Program-made: the position numbers and the translations under genes
Notes under the pieces: model-generated
What the model saw: only the letters and a program-made list of their open reading frames with translations
What the model was told of the DNA's origin: nothing
The model's database searches: none
From: Deltaproteobacteria bacterium
Lineage (GTDB): Bacteria; Myxococcota_A; UBA9042; DTJE01
Assembly (NCBI GenBank): GCA_029547805.1
Contig: JAKPOP010000017.1
Location: 1-64,000 of the forward strand
Direction: 5' to 3'
DNA: 64,000 bases
Part shown: positions 1-8,384 of the stretch, one piece after another
Numbering within the stretch: the stretch's first letter is position 1
Layout: each line of letters opens with the position of its first letter

Positions 1-1
1 G

Positions 2-31
2 GCCACGAAGCGTGGTTTCAAGGGCATCTGA
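2..31 (+). CDS. possible 3' end of an upstream gene (partial)
   Basis: A frame open from the window edge reads ATKRGFKGI and then stops at TGA 29-31. The residues look like a plausible basic C-terminus. The stop lies inside the left arm of the inverted repeat at 28-81, as expected if that repeat ends an upstream transcript. With ten codons visible the call is weak and no product can be named. Confidence 0.25.
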   Translation, partial: ATKRGFKGI

Positions 32-81
32 CTCGGCGACCCGCCCCCCACACGCCAGACATGGTCTGGTCGCCGAGTCAG
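28..81. repeat. 14-bp perfect inverted repeat upstream of the CoA-transferase genes
   Basis: CTGACTCGGCGACC (28-41) is repeated as its exact reverse complement at 68-81. A smaller palindrome, CCAGAC-ATG-GTCTGG (55-69), sits inside and overlaps the right arm. Outside the 14 bp the arms stay similar (a GGTTT-AAG core). The right-arm core CCGAGTCAGG (73-82) recurs as a direct repeat at 161-170. It could be a terminator hairpin for an upstream gene, although no T-run follows, or an operator for the downstream operon. Confidence 0.6.
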
Positions 82-271
82 GGACTTCAAACCCTCAGCC
101 CCCTGGACGGAGTCTGCCCAAATCCCTGCGGATCTGGGCCGCGACGCGCCGGGAACATGCCCGAGTCAGGCCTGGCCCCTTTACCGGTCAGTCCTGCCGG
201 ACCCCCAATGGCGATTGACGACGCGGGGCCGGGCGAGGGAGAATCCCCGCGGCCCGCAACGCGGAGGGTTC

Positions 272-970
272 ATGGGAAAGGTCTTCGACAGCGCGGACGC
301 CGCGGTGGCCGACATCCCCGACGGGGCCACGATCGCCGTCGGGGGATTCGGGCTCTGCGGCAACCCGGAGAACCTGATTCGGGCCCTGCACCGCAAGGGG
401 GTCCGGAACCTCACCATCATCAGCAACAACTGCGGCATCGACGGCGAGGGCCTCGGCATCCTGCTCGATGCGGGGCAGGTCCGGAAGATCATCGCCTCCT
501 ACGTCGGCGAGAACCGCCGGTTCGAGCAGTTGTTCCTGTCGGGGGACCTGGAGGTCGAGCTGGTGCCCCAGGGGACGCTGGCGGAGGCGATCCGGGCCGG
601 AGGGGCAGGAATTCCCGCCTTCTACACCGCCACGGGCGTCGGGACGCTCCGGGCCGAGGGCCGGGAGACCCGGGTCTTCGACGGCAGGGAGTACCTGCTG
701 GAGCGGGCCCTCCGGGCCGACTTCGCGCTGGTGAAGGCCTGGAAGGGGGACCGGGGCGGCAACCTCGTGTATCGGAAGACCGCCCGGAACTTCAACCCGA
801 TGGTCGCCACCTGCGCCCTGATCACCATCGCCGAGGTGGAGGTGCTGGTGGACAAGGGCGAGATCGACCCGGACCTGGTCCACACCCCGGCGATCTTCGT
901 CCAGCGCATCCTGCAGGGCACCGAGTACCGGAAACCCATCGAGAAACGGACCACCAGGCCCCGGGCCTGA
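272..970 (+). CDS. 3-oxoacid CoA-transferase, subunit A
   Basis: This 232-residue protein matches the alpha subunit of family I CoA-transferases (ScoA/AtoD/CtfA type). These enzymes move CoA between acyl-CoA and a free acid, typically succinyl-CoA with acetoacetate. The N-terminal motif [16 protein letters not shown] and the SNNCG segment are characteristic. The ATG at 272 is preceded by GGAGGG at 263-268; the frame can be extended to a TTG at 215, but those residues are low-complexity. Subunit B begins 11 bases after the stop, so the two are co-translated. Acyl specificity cannot be read from sequence. Confidence 0.92.
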   Translation: MGKVFDSADAAVADIPDGATIAVGGFGLCGNPENLIRALHRKGVRNLTIISNNCGIDGEGLGILLDAGQVRKIIASYVGENRRFEQLFLSGDLEVELVPQGTLAEAIRAGGAGIPAFYTATGVGTLRAEGRETRVFDGREYLLERALRADFALVKAWKGDRGGNLVYRKTARNFNPMVATCALITIAEVEVLVDKGEIDPDLVHTPAIFVQRILQGTEYRKPIEKRTTRPRA

Positions 971-981
971 AGGAGGACCCC

Positions 982-1632
982 ATGCTGACACGGGAGGAGA
1001 TCGCCCGCCGGGCAGCCCAGGAGATCCGGGACGGTTTCACGGTCAACCTGGGCATCGGCCTGCCGACGCTGGTGGCCAACTTCCTGTCGCCTGACCTGGA
1101 CGTGACCTTCCACAGCGAGAACGGGATGCTGGGCGTGGGCCCCTTCCCCTTCGAGGGAGAGGAGGACCCGGACCTGATCAACGCCGGCAAGCAGACCGTC
1201 AGCGAGACGCCGGGGTGCTGCTATTTCAGCAGCGCCGACTCCTTCGCGATGATCCGCGGCGGCCACGTGGACATGACGATCCTCGGGGCGATGGAGGTCT
1301 CCCGGCACGGCGACCTGGCCAACTGGATGATCCCCGGCAAGATGGTGAAGGGCATGGGCGGGGCGATGGACCTGGTGGCCGGGGTGCCTCGGGTGATCGT
1401 GGCGATGGAGCACACGGCGAAGGGCCAGCCGAAGATCCTGGAGCAGTGCACGCTGCCCCTGACCGGGCGGCGATGCGTGCACCGGATCATCACGGATCTG
1501 GCGGTGATGGACGTCGGGCCCGGGGGCCTGACACTGGTCGAGATCGCGCCGGGACACTCCGTGGAGGACGTCCGGGAGGCCACCGGCTGTCCCTTCGAGG
1601 TCTCGCCCCACCTGCGGGAGATGCTCCTCTGA
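982..1632 (+). CDS. 3-oxoacid CoA-transferase, subunit B
   Basis: This is a 216-residue beta subunit of the same CoA-transferase. It carries the catalytic glutamate in SENGMLGVG, where the enzyme-CoA thioester forms, and the [15 protein letters not shown] segment typical of the family. The ATG at 982 follows AAGGAGGA, giving a good ribosome site. The length is normal. Together with subunit A it would feed or drain acetoacetyl-CoA or another 3-oxoacyl-CoA, in keeping with the amino-acid fermentation genes at 8385-13097. The stop overlaps the inferred CTG start of the next gene. Confidence 0.93.
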   Translation: MLTREEIARRAAQEIRDGFTVNLGIGLPTLVANFLSPDLDVTFHSENGMLGVGPFPFEGEEDPDLINAGKQTVSETPGCCYFSSADSFAMIRGGHVDMTILGAMEVSRHGDLANWMIPGKMVKGMGGAMDLVAGVPRVIVAMEHTAKGQPKILEQCTLPLTGRRCVHRIITDLAVMDVGPGGLTLVEIAPGHSVEDVREATGCPFEVSPHLREMLL

Positions 1633-2426
1633 GCCAGCCCTCCGCCAGCCGATTCCGACTGGGGCGCCTCGGGGACCTGCTGCACCTGCGGGAGGCCCGG
1701 GAGGCGGCCCGGGCGGTCCCCTTCGAGGCGGCGGTCGTGCTCCTGTCGATCCCCCTGGTGATGACGACCTTCTGGTACTTCGGGCGATCGGGGTTCTACC
1801 AGCAATACCTGGAGCCCCTGGTGCCTCCGGACCTGCCCCTGCGACACCTCTACCCGTTCTTCTACTTCGCCCTGTCGTCGGTGGTGCTCCGGCTGCTGTT
1901 GCCCCTGGCGCTGATCCGCCTCGTGCTGCGCCGGTCGCCCGGGGACTACGGGTTCCGCCTGCCCCGGCGGTTCGAGTACACCTGGGCCTATGGCCTGCTG
2001 TGGCTGGCGGTGATCCCCTTCATCGCCCATGCGGCGGGGATGCCGTCCTTCCAGCAGCGCTACCCCTTCTGCGGCGAGGCGATCCTGCGGGACGGGGCGG
2101 TCCCGGTCCTGGACTTCCTGATCTACCAGGCCTTCTACGGGCTGGTCTTCGTCAGCGGCGAGGGATACTGGCGAGGGTTCGTGGTCTTCGGACTGCGACG
2201 GCACATCGGGGACCTGGGGATCCTGGTCATGGTGACCCCCTACGTGATGAGCCATTACGGAAAGCCCGCCGCCGAGTCCTATGCGGCGATCCTGACGGGC
2301 CTGGTGCTGGGCTTCCTGGCCCTGCGCCACGGGTCCTTCTGGCTCGGGGTGGCGGTCCACTGGGCCGCGGCCCTGGCCATGGACCTGCTGGCGATCCGCC
2401 AGCACGGATGGCCCTTCGCCTGGTAG
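1629..2426 (+). CDS. CPBP-type intramembrane metalloprotease (CTG start inferred)
   Basis: The protein has about 265 residues and several hydrophobic helices. Its C-terminal half resembles the CPBP (Abi/CAAX protease-like) family: a Glu/Arg segment (SGEGYWRGF), a His in MSHYGKP and a late GVAVHW motif supply the usual metal-binding positions. The canonical EExxxR is here GExxxR, so activity is uncertain. No ATG or GTG lies near the conserved N-terminus. CTG at 1629 overlaps the previous stop and has GGGAG 8 bases upstream; in-frame GTG/ATG codons at 1758-1761 would remove the first helix. It sits in the operon that continues into ruvX and the ABC exporter. Confidence 0.7.
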   Translation: MSQPSASRFRLGRLGDLLHLREAREAARAVPFEAAVVLLSIPLVMTTFWYFGRSGFYQQYLEPLVPPDLPLRHLYPFFYFALSSVVLRLLLPLALIRLVLRRSPGDYGFRLPRRFEYTWAYGLLWLAVIPFIAHAAGMPSFQQRYPFCGEAILRDGAVPVLDFLIYQAFYGLVFVSGEGYWRGFVVFGLRRHIGDLGILVMVTPYVMSHYGKPAAESYAAILTGLVLGFLALRHGSFWLGVAVHWAAALAMDLLAIRQHGWPFAW

Positions 2427-2438
2427 CAGGGAGGCGAG

Positions 2439-2870
2439 ATGCGGTTCCTGGCCATCGACTCCGGCACGGTCCGCTGTGGGCTGGCGACCTGCGACCCCTC
2501 GGAGTCGGTGGTGACCCCGGCGGGGGCGATCGAGGTCGGGCGGGGCCCGGACCTCGCCGAGCGGTTGCTGGCCCAGGCGGCGGCCCTCCAGGCCGAGGCG
2601 CTGCTGGTCGGGATCCCCAGAAACATGGACGGCACCGAGGGGCCTCGGGCCCGGGCGGCCCACGCCCTGGCGGACCGCCTGGAGGCCATCGGCCCCCTCC
2701 CGGTCTTCCGTTTCGACGAGGCCCTGACGTCCTTCGAGGCGGACCTGCGGCTCGAAGAGGCCGGGGGACGCCGAGGGGACCCGCGGCGACTGCGACGAAC
2801 AGGGCGCCGGGACGCCCTGGCCGCGGCGGTGCTGCTGGAGCGCTTCCTGGACCACCGGAGGAGGCCATGA
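2439..2870 (+). CDS. ruvX: RuvX/YqgF-type Holliday-junction-resolvase-like nuclease
   Basis: The 143 residues match the YqgF/RuvX family, whose members act in maturation of the 16S rRNA 5' end and resemble Holliday junction resolvases. The RNase H-fold motif AIDSGTVRCG holds the first catalytic Asp. VGIPRNMDGTEG matches the second family motif, DEALTS supplies the middle acidic residue, and the last acidic residue lies in DALAAAVLL. Length is normal. A GGAGGCG ribosome site precedes the ATG. The stop overlaps the ABC ATPase start as ATGA, implying translational coupling. Confidence 0.88.
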   Translation: MRFLAIDSGTVRCGLATCDPSESVVTPAGAIEVGRGPDLAERLLAQAAALQAEALLVGIPRNMDGTEGPRARAAHALADRLEAIGPLPVFRFDEALTSFEADLRLEEAGGRRGDPRRLRRTGRRDALAAAVLLERFLDHRRRP

Positions 2871-3649
2871 CCGAGGCAGCGGTCGAGGCCCGGGGGCTGT
2901 GCAAGGACTACCTGCCGCCCCTCACCTGGGGGGCCATGATCCGGGGACGGTTCCGGCGCACCCCGGTGCGGGCCATCGAAGACCTGGACCTCACGATCGC
3001 CGCCGGAAGCCTGGTCGCCCTGATGGGCCCCAACGGGGCCGGGAAGACGACCCTGCTGAAACTGCTGGCGGGCCTGCTGCTGCCCACGGCGGGGGTCCTC
3101 CGGGTGCTGGGACGGGACCCGGAGCGATCCCCCCGGGAGGTCCGGCAGCAGGTGGGCTACTGCATCACCGAGGGCCGATCCTTCTTCCTGCGTCTCTCGG
3201 GCCGCGAGAATCTCCGCTTCTTCGGGACCCTGGCGGGACTGCACGGGCCAGTCCGGGACCGGCGCATCGCCGACCTGCTGGAGGAACTGGAACTGGCCGA
3301 CGTGGCCGACCGGCAGGTCCTGTCCTACAGCGACGGCATGCGGCAGCGCCTGGCCCTGGCCCGGTCCCTGCTGCATCGCCCTCGTTTGCTGCTGCTGGAC
3401 GAGGTCAGCCGGGGCCTGGACCCCCGCCTCCGATCCCGGGTCCATCGCCTGGTCCGGGAGGACCTGGCCCGAAGCCAGCGGGTCACGGTCCTCTGGGCCA
3501 GTCACCAGGTGGAGGAGGTCGAGGCCCTCTCGGACCGGGTGCTGGCCATGGACCGGGGGCGGCTGGTGGCCGACGGGACCTTCCGGGAGGTCCAGCCGGT
3601 GCTGGACTCCCTCTTTCGGGAGGATCGGCCGGGGAGGGACCCGCGATGA
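2867..3649 (+). CDS. ABC transporter ATP-binding protein
   Basis: This 260-residue ATPase of the ABC-2 export type has a Walker A (GPNGAGKT), a signature region SYSDGMRQR (a Ser/Asp version of the usual LSGGQ), a Walker B LLLLDEVSRGLD and an H-loop His in WASHQ. It overlaps ruvX by ATGA upstream and the permease by ATGA downstream, so the pair is one exporter. The cargo is unknown. The architecture resembles lipooligosaccharide, drug or polysaccharide exporters of the NodI/DrrA kind. Confidence 0.92.
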   Translation: MTEAAVEARGLCKDYLPPLTWGAMIRGRFRRTPVRAIEDLDLTIAAGSLVALMGPNGAGKTTLLKLLAGLLLPTAGVLRVLGRDPERSPREVRQQVGYCITEGRSFFLRLSGRENLRFFGTLAGLHGPVRDRRIADLLEELELADVADRQVLSYSDGMRQRLALARSLLHRPRLLLLDEVSRGLDPRLRSRVHRLVREDLARSQRVTVLWASHQVEEVEALSDRVLAMDRGRLVADGTFREVQPVLDSLFREDRPGRDPR

Positions 3650-4470
3650 GCCAATGGTCCCTGGAGGCGAGCCGGGCCTGGGCCTTCCTGCGCCGGGACT
3701 TCCTGTTCCGGTGGTCCTACAAGTTCGGGTTCCTCTATGACATCGGCGCCCTCTTCAGCAGCCTGATCGCGCTGTTCTTCACGAACCGGATGATCGCCGC
3801 CGCGCCCCCGCCCTCGGTGACGGCCTACGGGACCGACTACTTCACCTTCGCCCTGGTCGGTGTCGCCTTCCTGGACTACATGTGGGTCTCGATGCGGTCC
3901 TTCGCCCAGCAGGTCCGGATGGCCCAGTTGATGGGCACCCTGGAGGCGATGCTCGCGACCCCCACCTCGCCCTTCCGCATCCTGTGCTACAGCGCCCTGT
4001 GGCCTTACGCCTGGACCACGATCCGGGCGGTCCTCTACCTGGCCCTGGGGGTTCTGGCCTTCGGGGCCGACCTCGGAGCAGTCAATGTCCTGTCGGTGCT
4101 GGTCTTCCTGGCGGCCATGATCGCGGCCTTCGCCGGCATCGGGATCGCCTCGGCGGCCCTGACGCTCTACCTCAAGCAGGCCGACCCCATCACCGCGGCG
4201 GTCGGGGGCATCTCCTTCCTCTTCGGCGGCATCGTCTATCCCGTCTCGGCGCTCCCGGAGGCCCTCCAGCCGGTCGCCTGGTCCCTGCCGATGACCCACG
4301 CGGTCGAGGGACTGCGCCGGGCCTTCCTGTCGGGCGCGCCCCTGGCCGACCTGTGGGACCACCTCGCGATGCTGGTCCTCTGGGCCCTGCTATCATTCCT
4401 GCTGGCCGCCGGGTCGCTCCGGCGGGTGATTCGCGTCCTGTCCCGGGAGGGGTCCTTCGGGGCCTATTGA
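3646..4470 (+). CDS. ABC-2 type transporter permease
   Basis: The 274-residue membrane protein has about six hydrophobic segments. It carries the family pattern near its C-terminus, GISFLFGGIVYPVSALPE followed by MTHAVEGLRRAF, which is typical of ABC-2 permeases of the NodJ/DrrB/LptF-unrelated export class. Its ATG overlaps the ATPase stop (ATGA), so the two subunits are coupled. A short cytoplasmic N-terminus precedes the first helix. Substrate cannot be deduced from sequence or neighbours. Confidence 0.9.
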   Translation: MSQWSLEASRAWAFLRRDFLFRWSYKFGFLYDIGALFSSLIALFFTNRMIAAAPPPSVTAYGTDYFTFALVGVAFLDYMWVSMRSFAQQVRMAQLMGTLEAMLATPTSPFRILCYSALWPYAWTTIRAVLYLALGVLAFGADLGAVNVLSVLVFLAAMIAAFAGIGIASAALTLYLKQADPITAAVGGISFLFGGIVYPVSALPEALQPVAWSLPMTHAVEGLRRAFLSGAPLADLWDHLAMLVLWALLSFLLAAGSLRRVIRVLSREGSFGAY

Positions 4471-4472
4471 CC

Positions 4473-5483
4473 ATGGAAGACCTGGCGCCAGCCCGGTTCT
4501 GGGAACCCGCCGACGGCCTGTCGGTGCGCTGTCATCTCTGCCCGGCCCGGTGCCTGCTGCCGGACGGCGGGGCCGGTCGCTGCGGGGCCCGGACCAACCG
4601 GGGCGGGGTCCTGTTCAGCCGGGTCTACGGCCACCTGAAGGCGGTGAACCTGGACCCCATCGAAAAGAAGCCCCTCTACCACGTGCTCCCGGACACCCCG
4701 GTCCTCTCGGTCGGGACGTCCGGGTGCAACCTGACCTGCGCCTTCTGCCAGAACTGGTCCCTCTCCCGGGCCCCGTCGATGCCGGCCCAGGAACCGGTCT
4801 CTCCGACCCGGCTGGTGGGGCTGGCGGAGCGACACCGGTGCCCCTCCATCGCGTTCACCTACAACGAGCCCACGATCCAGGCGGAATACGTGATGGACGC
4901 CGCGGCGCTGGCCCGCCGGCAGGGACTCAAGGTCGTCATGGTGACCAACGGCTACATCACGCCGGAGGCCCTCCCGGAGGTCTACCGGGACGTCGATGCG
5001 GCGAACGTGGATCTGAAGTCCTTCGACGACGACTTCTACCGGCAGCACTGCGGCGGAAGCCTCCCGGCGGTGTTGAAGACCCTCGAGGCCCTGGTGCGCC
5101 AGGGGGTCTTCCTGGAGGTCACCACGCTGGTGATCCCCGGCCTCAACGACACCCCCGAGGAGATGCGGCGGGAGGCGGCCTGGATCCGGGATCACCTGGG
5201 GGCCGGGACGCCCCTGCACCTCTCGGCCTTCCACCCCGACCACCGGATGCGGGACCGGCCCCCGACGCCTCGGAACACCCTGGCCGTTCTCCGGGAGGCA
5301 GCCCGGGCCGAGGGACTGTCCTTCGTGTACGAGGGCAACATCCCTGGCGGATATGCGACCACCGTGTGCCCCGGCTGTGGCAAGGCCGTGGTGGACCGAA
5401 CATGGTTCACGGTGACGCGGATGGACCTCACGGCCGGCCGATGCCGCCACTGCGGCCACCGCCTGCCGGGCATCTGGGAGTGA
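4473..5483 (+). CDS. amrS: AmmeMemoRadiSam-system radical SAM enzyme (AmrS type)
   Basis: The 336-residue radical SAM protein has C85, C89 and C92 in GCNLTCAFCQNW, binding the [4Fe-4S]-SAM cluster. An N-terminal Cys cluster (CHLCPARC, CGAR) and two C-terminal zinc-ribbon pairs (CPGC, CRHC) flank the barrel. The fold and FTYNEPTIQAEY match the pyruvate-formate-lyase-activating-like AmrS family. Its usual partners, MEMO1-like and AMMECR1-like proteins, are not in this window. It starts two bases after the permease stop and ends the operon. The substrate of this family is not established. Confidence 0.88.
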   Translation: MEDLAPARFWEPADGLSVRCHLCPARCLLPDGGAGRCGARTNRGGVLFSRVYGHLKAVNLDPIEKKPLYHVLPDTPVLSVGTSGCNLTCAFCQNWSLSRAPSMPAQEPVSPTRLVGLAERHRCPSIAFTYNEPTIQAEYVMDAAALARRQGLKVVMVTNGYITPEALPEVYRDVDAANVDLKSFDDDFYRQHCGGSLPAVLKTLEALVRQGVFLEVTTLVIPGLNDTPEEMRREAAWIRDHLGAGTPLHLSAFHPDHRMRDRPPTPRNTLAVLREAARAEGLSFVYEGNIPGGYATTVCPGCGKAVVDRTWFTVTRMDLTAGRCRHCGHRLPGIWE

Positions 5484-5510
5484 CCGACCCGTTTTCGGAC
5501 GCCTGCGATA

Positions 5511-8288
5511 TCACCCCGGGAATGGCCGATGGTGTGCTGCTATCCGCTCGATGTTGAATCCCGCCTTGGCCAGCACCAGGGGATGCTGCCGGATCATGTG
5601 CCGGGCCCGATCCCGGTCCGATTCCTGGAGTCGTTCCCAGGCCACATTGGCCGAGTGCCCGGGACCGGCGTCCTGGGTCCGCCACCGGTCATGCTCCATC
5701 CGGGCCAGCGTCTCGACCTCGCCGTCCGAGAACTGGAGCCACGGTTGCCTCCAGTCGAACCGGGGGACCAGCGTGCAGCCCACCGCCTGCAGTTTGACGG
5801 GAACATGTCGTGCCAGCCGGTGGTTCGAGTCCCGGTAACTGGCCGGCAGGCGGCACCACGGCTGGTGGGAGGCCCGGGCGGGGTTGTACCGATGGGCCTG
5901 CATCTCGTGCCGCAGATAGACCTGATGGAACTCCCTCGCGATGCCCTCGTAGGGAGCCTGCTCGAACACCTCGGGTCGGCACGCCTCCTCCCGCAGCCCA
6001 AAGAAGCGGATGCCCGGGCCCCGGCCCTTCTCCTTCTCCGCCAGGCGCGCCACTCCCCCCAATCCGGTGACCATCACCGTGGTTGCCATTCCCGGGAAGC
6101 GGTGATGCAGGCCATCATGGACCACTTTCGCGGTCAGGAGGCTCTGGGTGTCATGGCCCAGACAGACAAAGACCAGCGGGGGGTCATCCCCCTGGGAGGT
6201 CAATGGCTCCAGGAAGTCGCGATAGAACGCGCCCGTCTCCACGTCTGCGTCCACGGCCTCAAGGTCGGTCACCGCTGCCAGGGCCGGATATCGGGTGGTC
6301 AGCAGGTCTTTCACCCGGTTTGCCTCCCGATCCACCATCGTGATCCGCAGTCGCGGCCCAGCCTCGCGGAACCGCTCCTCCCCGGGATCCCACCAGTGCC
6401 TCCAGAACCAGGCATGGGCGGCCCGGACGATCAGGGACCGGCCCATCCACCCGGTCCCGACGATCGCCAGGCGCGTCCGGTCCACCTTCCGGAAGTCCAG
6501 GTCCCAGACGAGACGTTCCGCCGCATGGTCGAACAGGTTGACGCAGTCCACCTGGGGGCCCGTCGATCCTCGATCGGAGGCCAGGGTCGCCCCCCCCAGA
6601 ATCGACCCCCGAAAGAACGCCAGCAGGTAGTCGTCGGCCACGTGGGCGATCACCCGGCAGTCCCCACGGCCGCTCCGTCCAAGCATCTCCGCGACGTTCC
6701 GGGCAATCGCCAGGTTCGCCGCACCATCGCCCGTTGCCGTCACGACCAGTCGCGCGGACCGGGTCCGGGCGATCTCCAGCACCGGAGTCTCCATCGCATC
6801 TCCGACGACCACCGCCCCACCGGAGGTCCTCAAGGGAGCAATGAAGTCGCATTCCCCGTCGAGTTCCACCGCCACCACCCGATCCCCCTTCTTCCGGTAG
6901 CGGTCGGCGAGGCCGTAGCCGGTCTCCCCCAGGCCGCAGACCACCACGTGACCCTTGCGGGCCGTGGCCCAGAACAGGCGAAGTCGCTGGGAAAAGAGGT
7001 CCACGAACGCGGCCACCGCGGTCGCCAGGGCAGTGAACGGAGCGAGGAATCGCGCGAAGTTCAGGAAGCAATTGGGTGTCGCACTGCCGTTGTATTCCAG
7101 GCCGAAGAGCTGGATGGTCTGGAAGAAGGCGGCCGATCGGAAGAAGTCACACTCCTGCCCCTTGGACATCTCGCAGGCCTGACGCCGAAATCCCTCCAGG
7201 CCCAGCAGGAAGGAGGTCAGGAACATCCCGGCGAGGACCAGGGGCCAGGTGACGCGAAGCCACGGAATCCAGCGCCGGAGCCCCTGCCGCCCGGACCCCG
7301 ATTCCAGAGAGGGGCGCTGGACCCCGTATTCGCCCGCCTCGAGCAGGTCCGGGATCTTCCGGACCGCCTGCCGATCCTTCTCTCGATTCGGCTCGTCCAG
7401 TTCCAGGAACGGAACCAGGTAGGGAGAAAGCCTTGCGGCCACATCCTTCGCGGGCCCCCAGCGCCAGCCGGCCAGCAGCCGCTCGATCACCCATCGGCCA
7501 TGCTCGATGACCGCCAGCCACTCCACGTCCCCATCCGACAGGTCGAGCCCCTGCCCACCCTCCGACAAGGGGACAATGCGCCATCCCAGCAATTCCAGTT
7601 TCCGGTGCATGTCCTCGGCCTGACGGCAGTTCGACTCCCGCAGGTCCGCGGGCAGGTCCTCCCAGGGGGCCAGGGAGGGTTCGGGCAAGGCCCCCTCGGC
7701 CAGGCGTTCGTTCACGTAGGACTCATGCAGGAGCCGACCCAGGCGCTGGCGCAGGTCATCCGGCAACCGGGGAGCGGGCCCGCGGAGAAAGCACCAGAGG
7801 ACCGCCTGGTCCAGGGGAAGGGGCAACCAGGCACCCGGTTGGGCCTCAGAACCTGTCGGCTCCTCGCCGGTACTGCGGACCAGGGTTGCCACCTTGAGGC
7901 CGAGTTCCTGTGCCAGGAGGGCCTGACGTTCCGATGCCTCGTCGCCCCGAAAGAGGAGCACCGGGAGGTATCCTCCTGCCGACCGGGTCACTCGGGCCCA
8001 GAAGGACACCAGATCCCGTTCCTGTCGCGGGTCCAGGAACCTCAAGCCACCGGCGGTCCTGGAAGCCGTCTTCTTCCACCCCGGGTGCTCCCGGTTCCCC
8101 TGGGAGACAACGAACACCGGACCTGGAAAACCCTCCAGGGCCCATTGCAGAGCCTGCCACTCGGCATCCGTCGCGGGATCGCCCAGCACGATCAGGGGAT
8201 GCGGTCCTGCCTCGGTCCGCCCGGGGACCGAGGCATTCCGGACCCGTTCCGCCAGGCGCCTCACCTGGTCCCTCGAAGCCTCCTCCAT
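5511..8288 (-). CDS. RyR / two-TM / TrkA-N (RCK) protein with a second RyR copy
   Basis: This is a 925-residue protein. Residues about 30-170 look Rossmann-like. Residues about 183-320 match the bacterial RyR domain: ESN-QA, EVE-like DGDVEWLA, EHGRW, GWRWG and KDRQAVRKIP. Two helices (about 345-367 and 408-432) enclose a segment with a TIQLFGLEY motif and no K+ filter GYG. TrkA-N follows (GLGETG 452-457), then a second Rossmann unit (VGTGWMG about 610-616). The C-terminal RyR-like repeat (about 780-915) has lost the GW-G-D block. ATG 8288 is chosen because GAGGTGG precedes it; a further ATG and TTG upstream lack ribosome sites. It is likely a membrane sensor or conduit regulated by nucleotides, which is inference. 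It is transcribed alone and converges on amrS. Confidence 0.8.
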   Translation of the reverse strand: MEEASRDQVRRLAERVRNASVPGRTEAGPHPLIVLGDPATDAEWQALQWALEGFPGPVFVVSQGNREHPGWKKTASRTAGGLRFLDPRQERDLVSFWARVTRSAGGYLPVLLFRGDEASERQALLAQELGLKVATLVRSTGEEPTGSEAQPGAWLPLPLDQAVLWCFLRGPAPRLPDDLRQRLGRLLHESYVNERLAEGALPEPSLAPWEDLPADLRESNCRQAEDMHRKLELLGWRIVPLSEGGQGLDLSDGDVEWLAVIEHGRWVIERLLAGWRWGPAKDVAARLSPYLVPFLELDEPNREKDRQAVRKIPDLLEAGEYGVQRPSLESGSGRQGLRRWIPWLRVTWPLVLAGMFLTSFLLGLEGFRRQACEMSKGQECDFFRSAAFFQTIQLFGLEYNGSATPNCFLNFARFLAPFTALATAVAAFVDLFSQRLRLFWATARKGHVVVCGLGETGYGLADRYRKKGDRVVAVELDGECDFIAPLRTSGGAVVVGDAMETPVLEIARTRSARLVVTATGDGAANLAIARNVAEMLGRSGRGDCRVIAHVADDYLLAFFRGSILGGATLASDRGSTGPQVDCVNLFDHAAERLVWDLDFRKVDRTRLAIVGTGWMGRSLIVRAAHAWFWRHWWDPGEERFREAGPRLRITMVDREANRVKDLLTTRYPALAAVTDLEAVDADVETGAFYRDFLEPLTSQGDDPPLVFVCLGHDTQSLLTAKVVHDGLHHRFPGMATTVMVTGLGGVARLAEKEKGRGPGIRFFGLREEACRPEVFEQAPYEGIAREFHQVYLRHEMQAHRYNPARASHQPWCRLPASYRDSNHRLARHVPVKLQAVGCTLVPRFDWRQPWLQFSDGEVETLARMEHDRWRTQDAGPGHSANVAWERLQESDRDRARHMIRQHPLVLAKAGFNIERIAAHHRPFPG

Positions 8289-8320
8289 GGCACCACCTCG
8301 ATTTCCGGCCATGATCGCGA

Positions 8321-8349
8321 AGTATCCACGATTCCCCAACGACGGCCAA
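8321..8349 (-). promoter_or_regulatory. sigma70-like promoter for the RyR/TrkA-N gene
   Basis: Reading the minus strand, TTGGCC (8349-8344), a 17-base spacer and GATACT (8326-8321) form a good -35/-10 pair. The predicted start near 8314 leaves a leader of about 25 nt with GAGGTGG before the ATG at 8288. Recognised by eye only. Confidence 0.5.
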
Positions 8350-8384
8350 TCCGTTCGGGAGCGATGGCGGGGAGGTCCCGGGGA

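Noticed and set aside
5815-5840. tRNA-like T-arm string GGTTCGAGTCCCG
   Set aside because: No pairing T-stem, acceptor or anticodon arm around it; it lies within the RyR/TrkA-N coding region.
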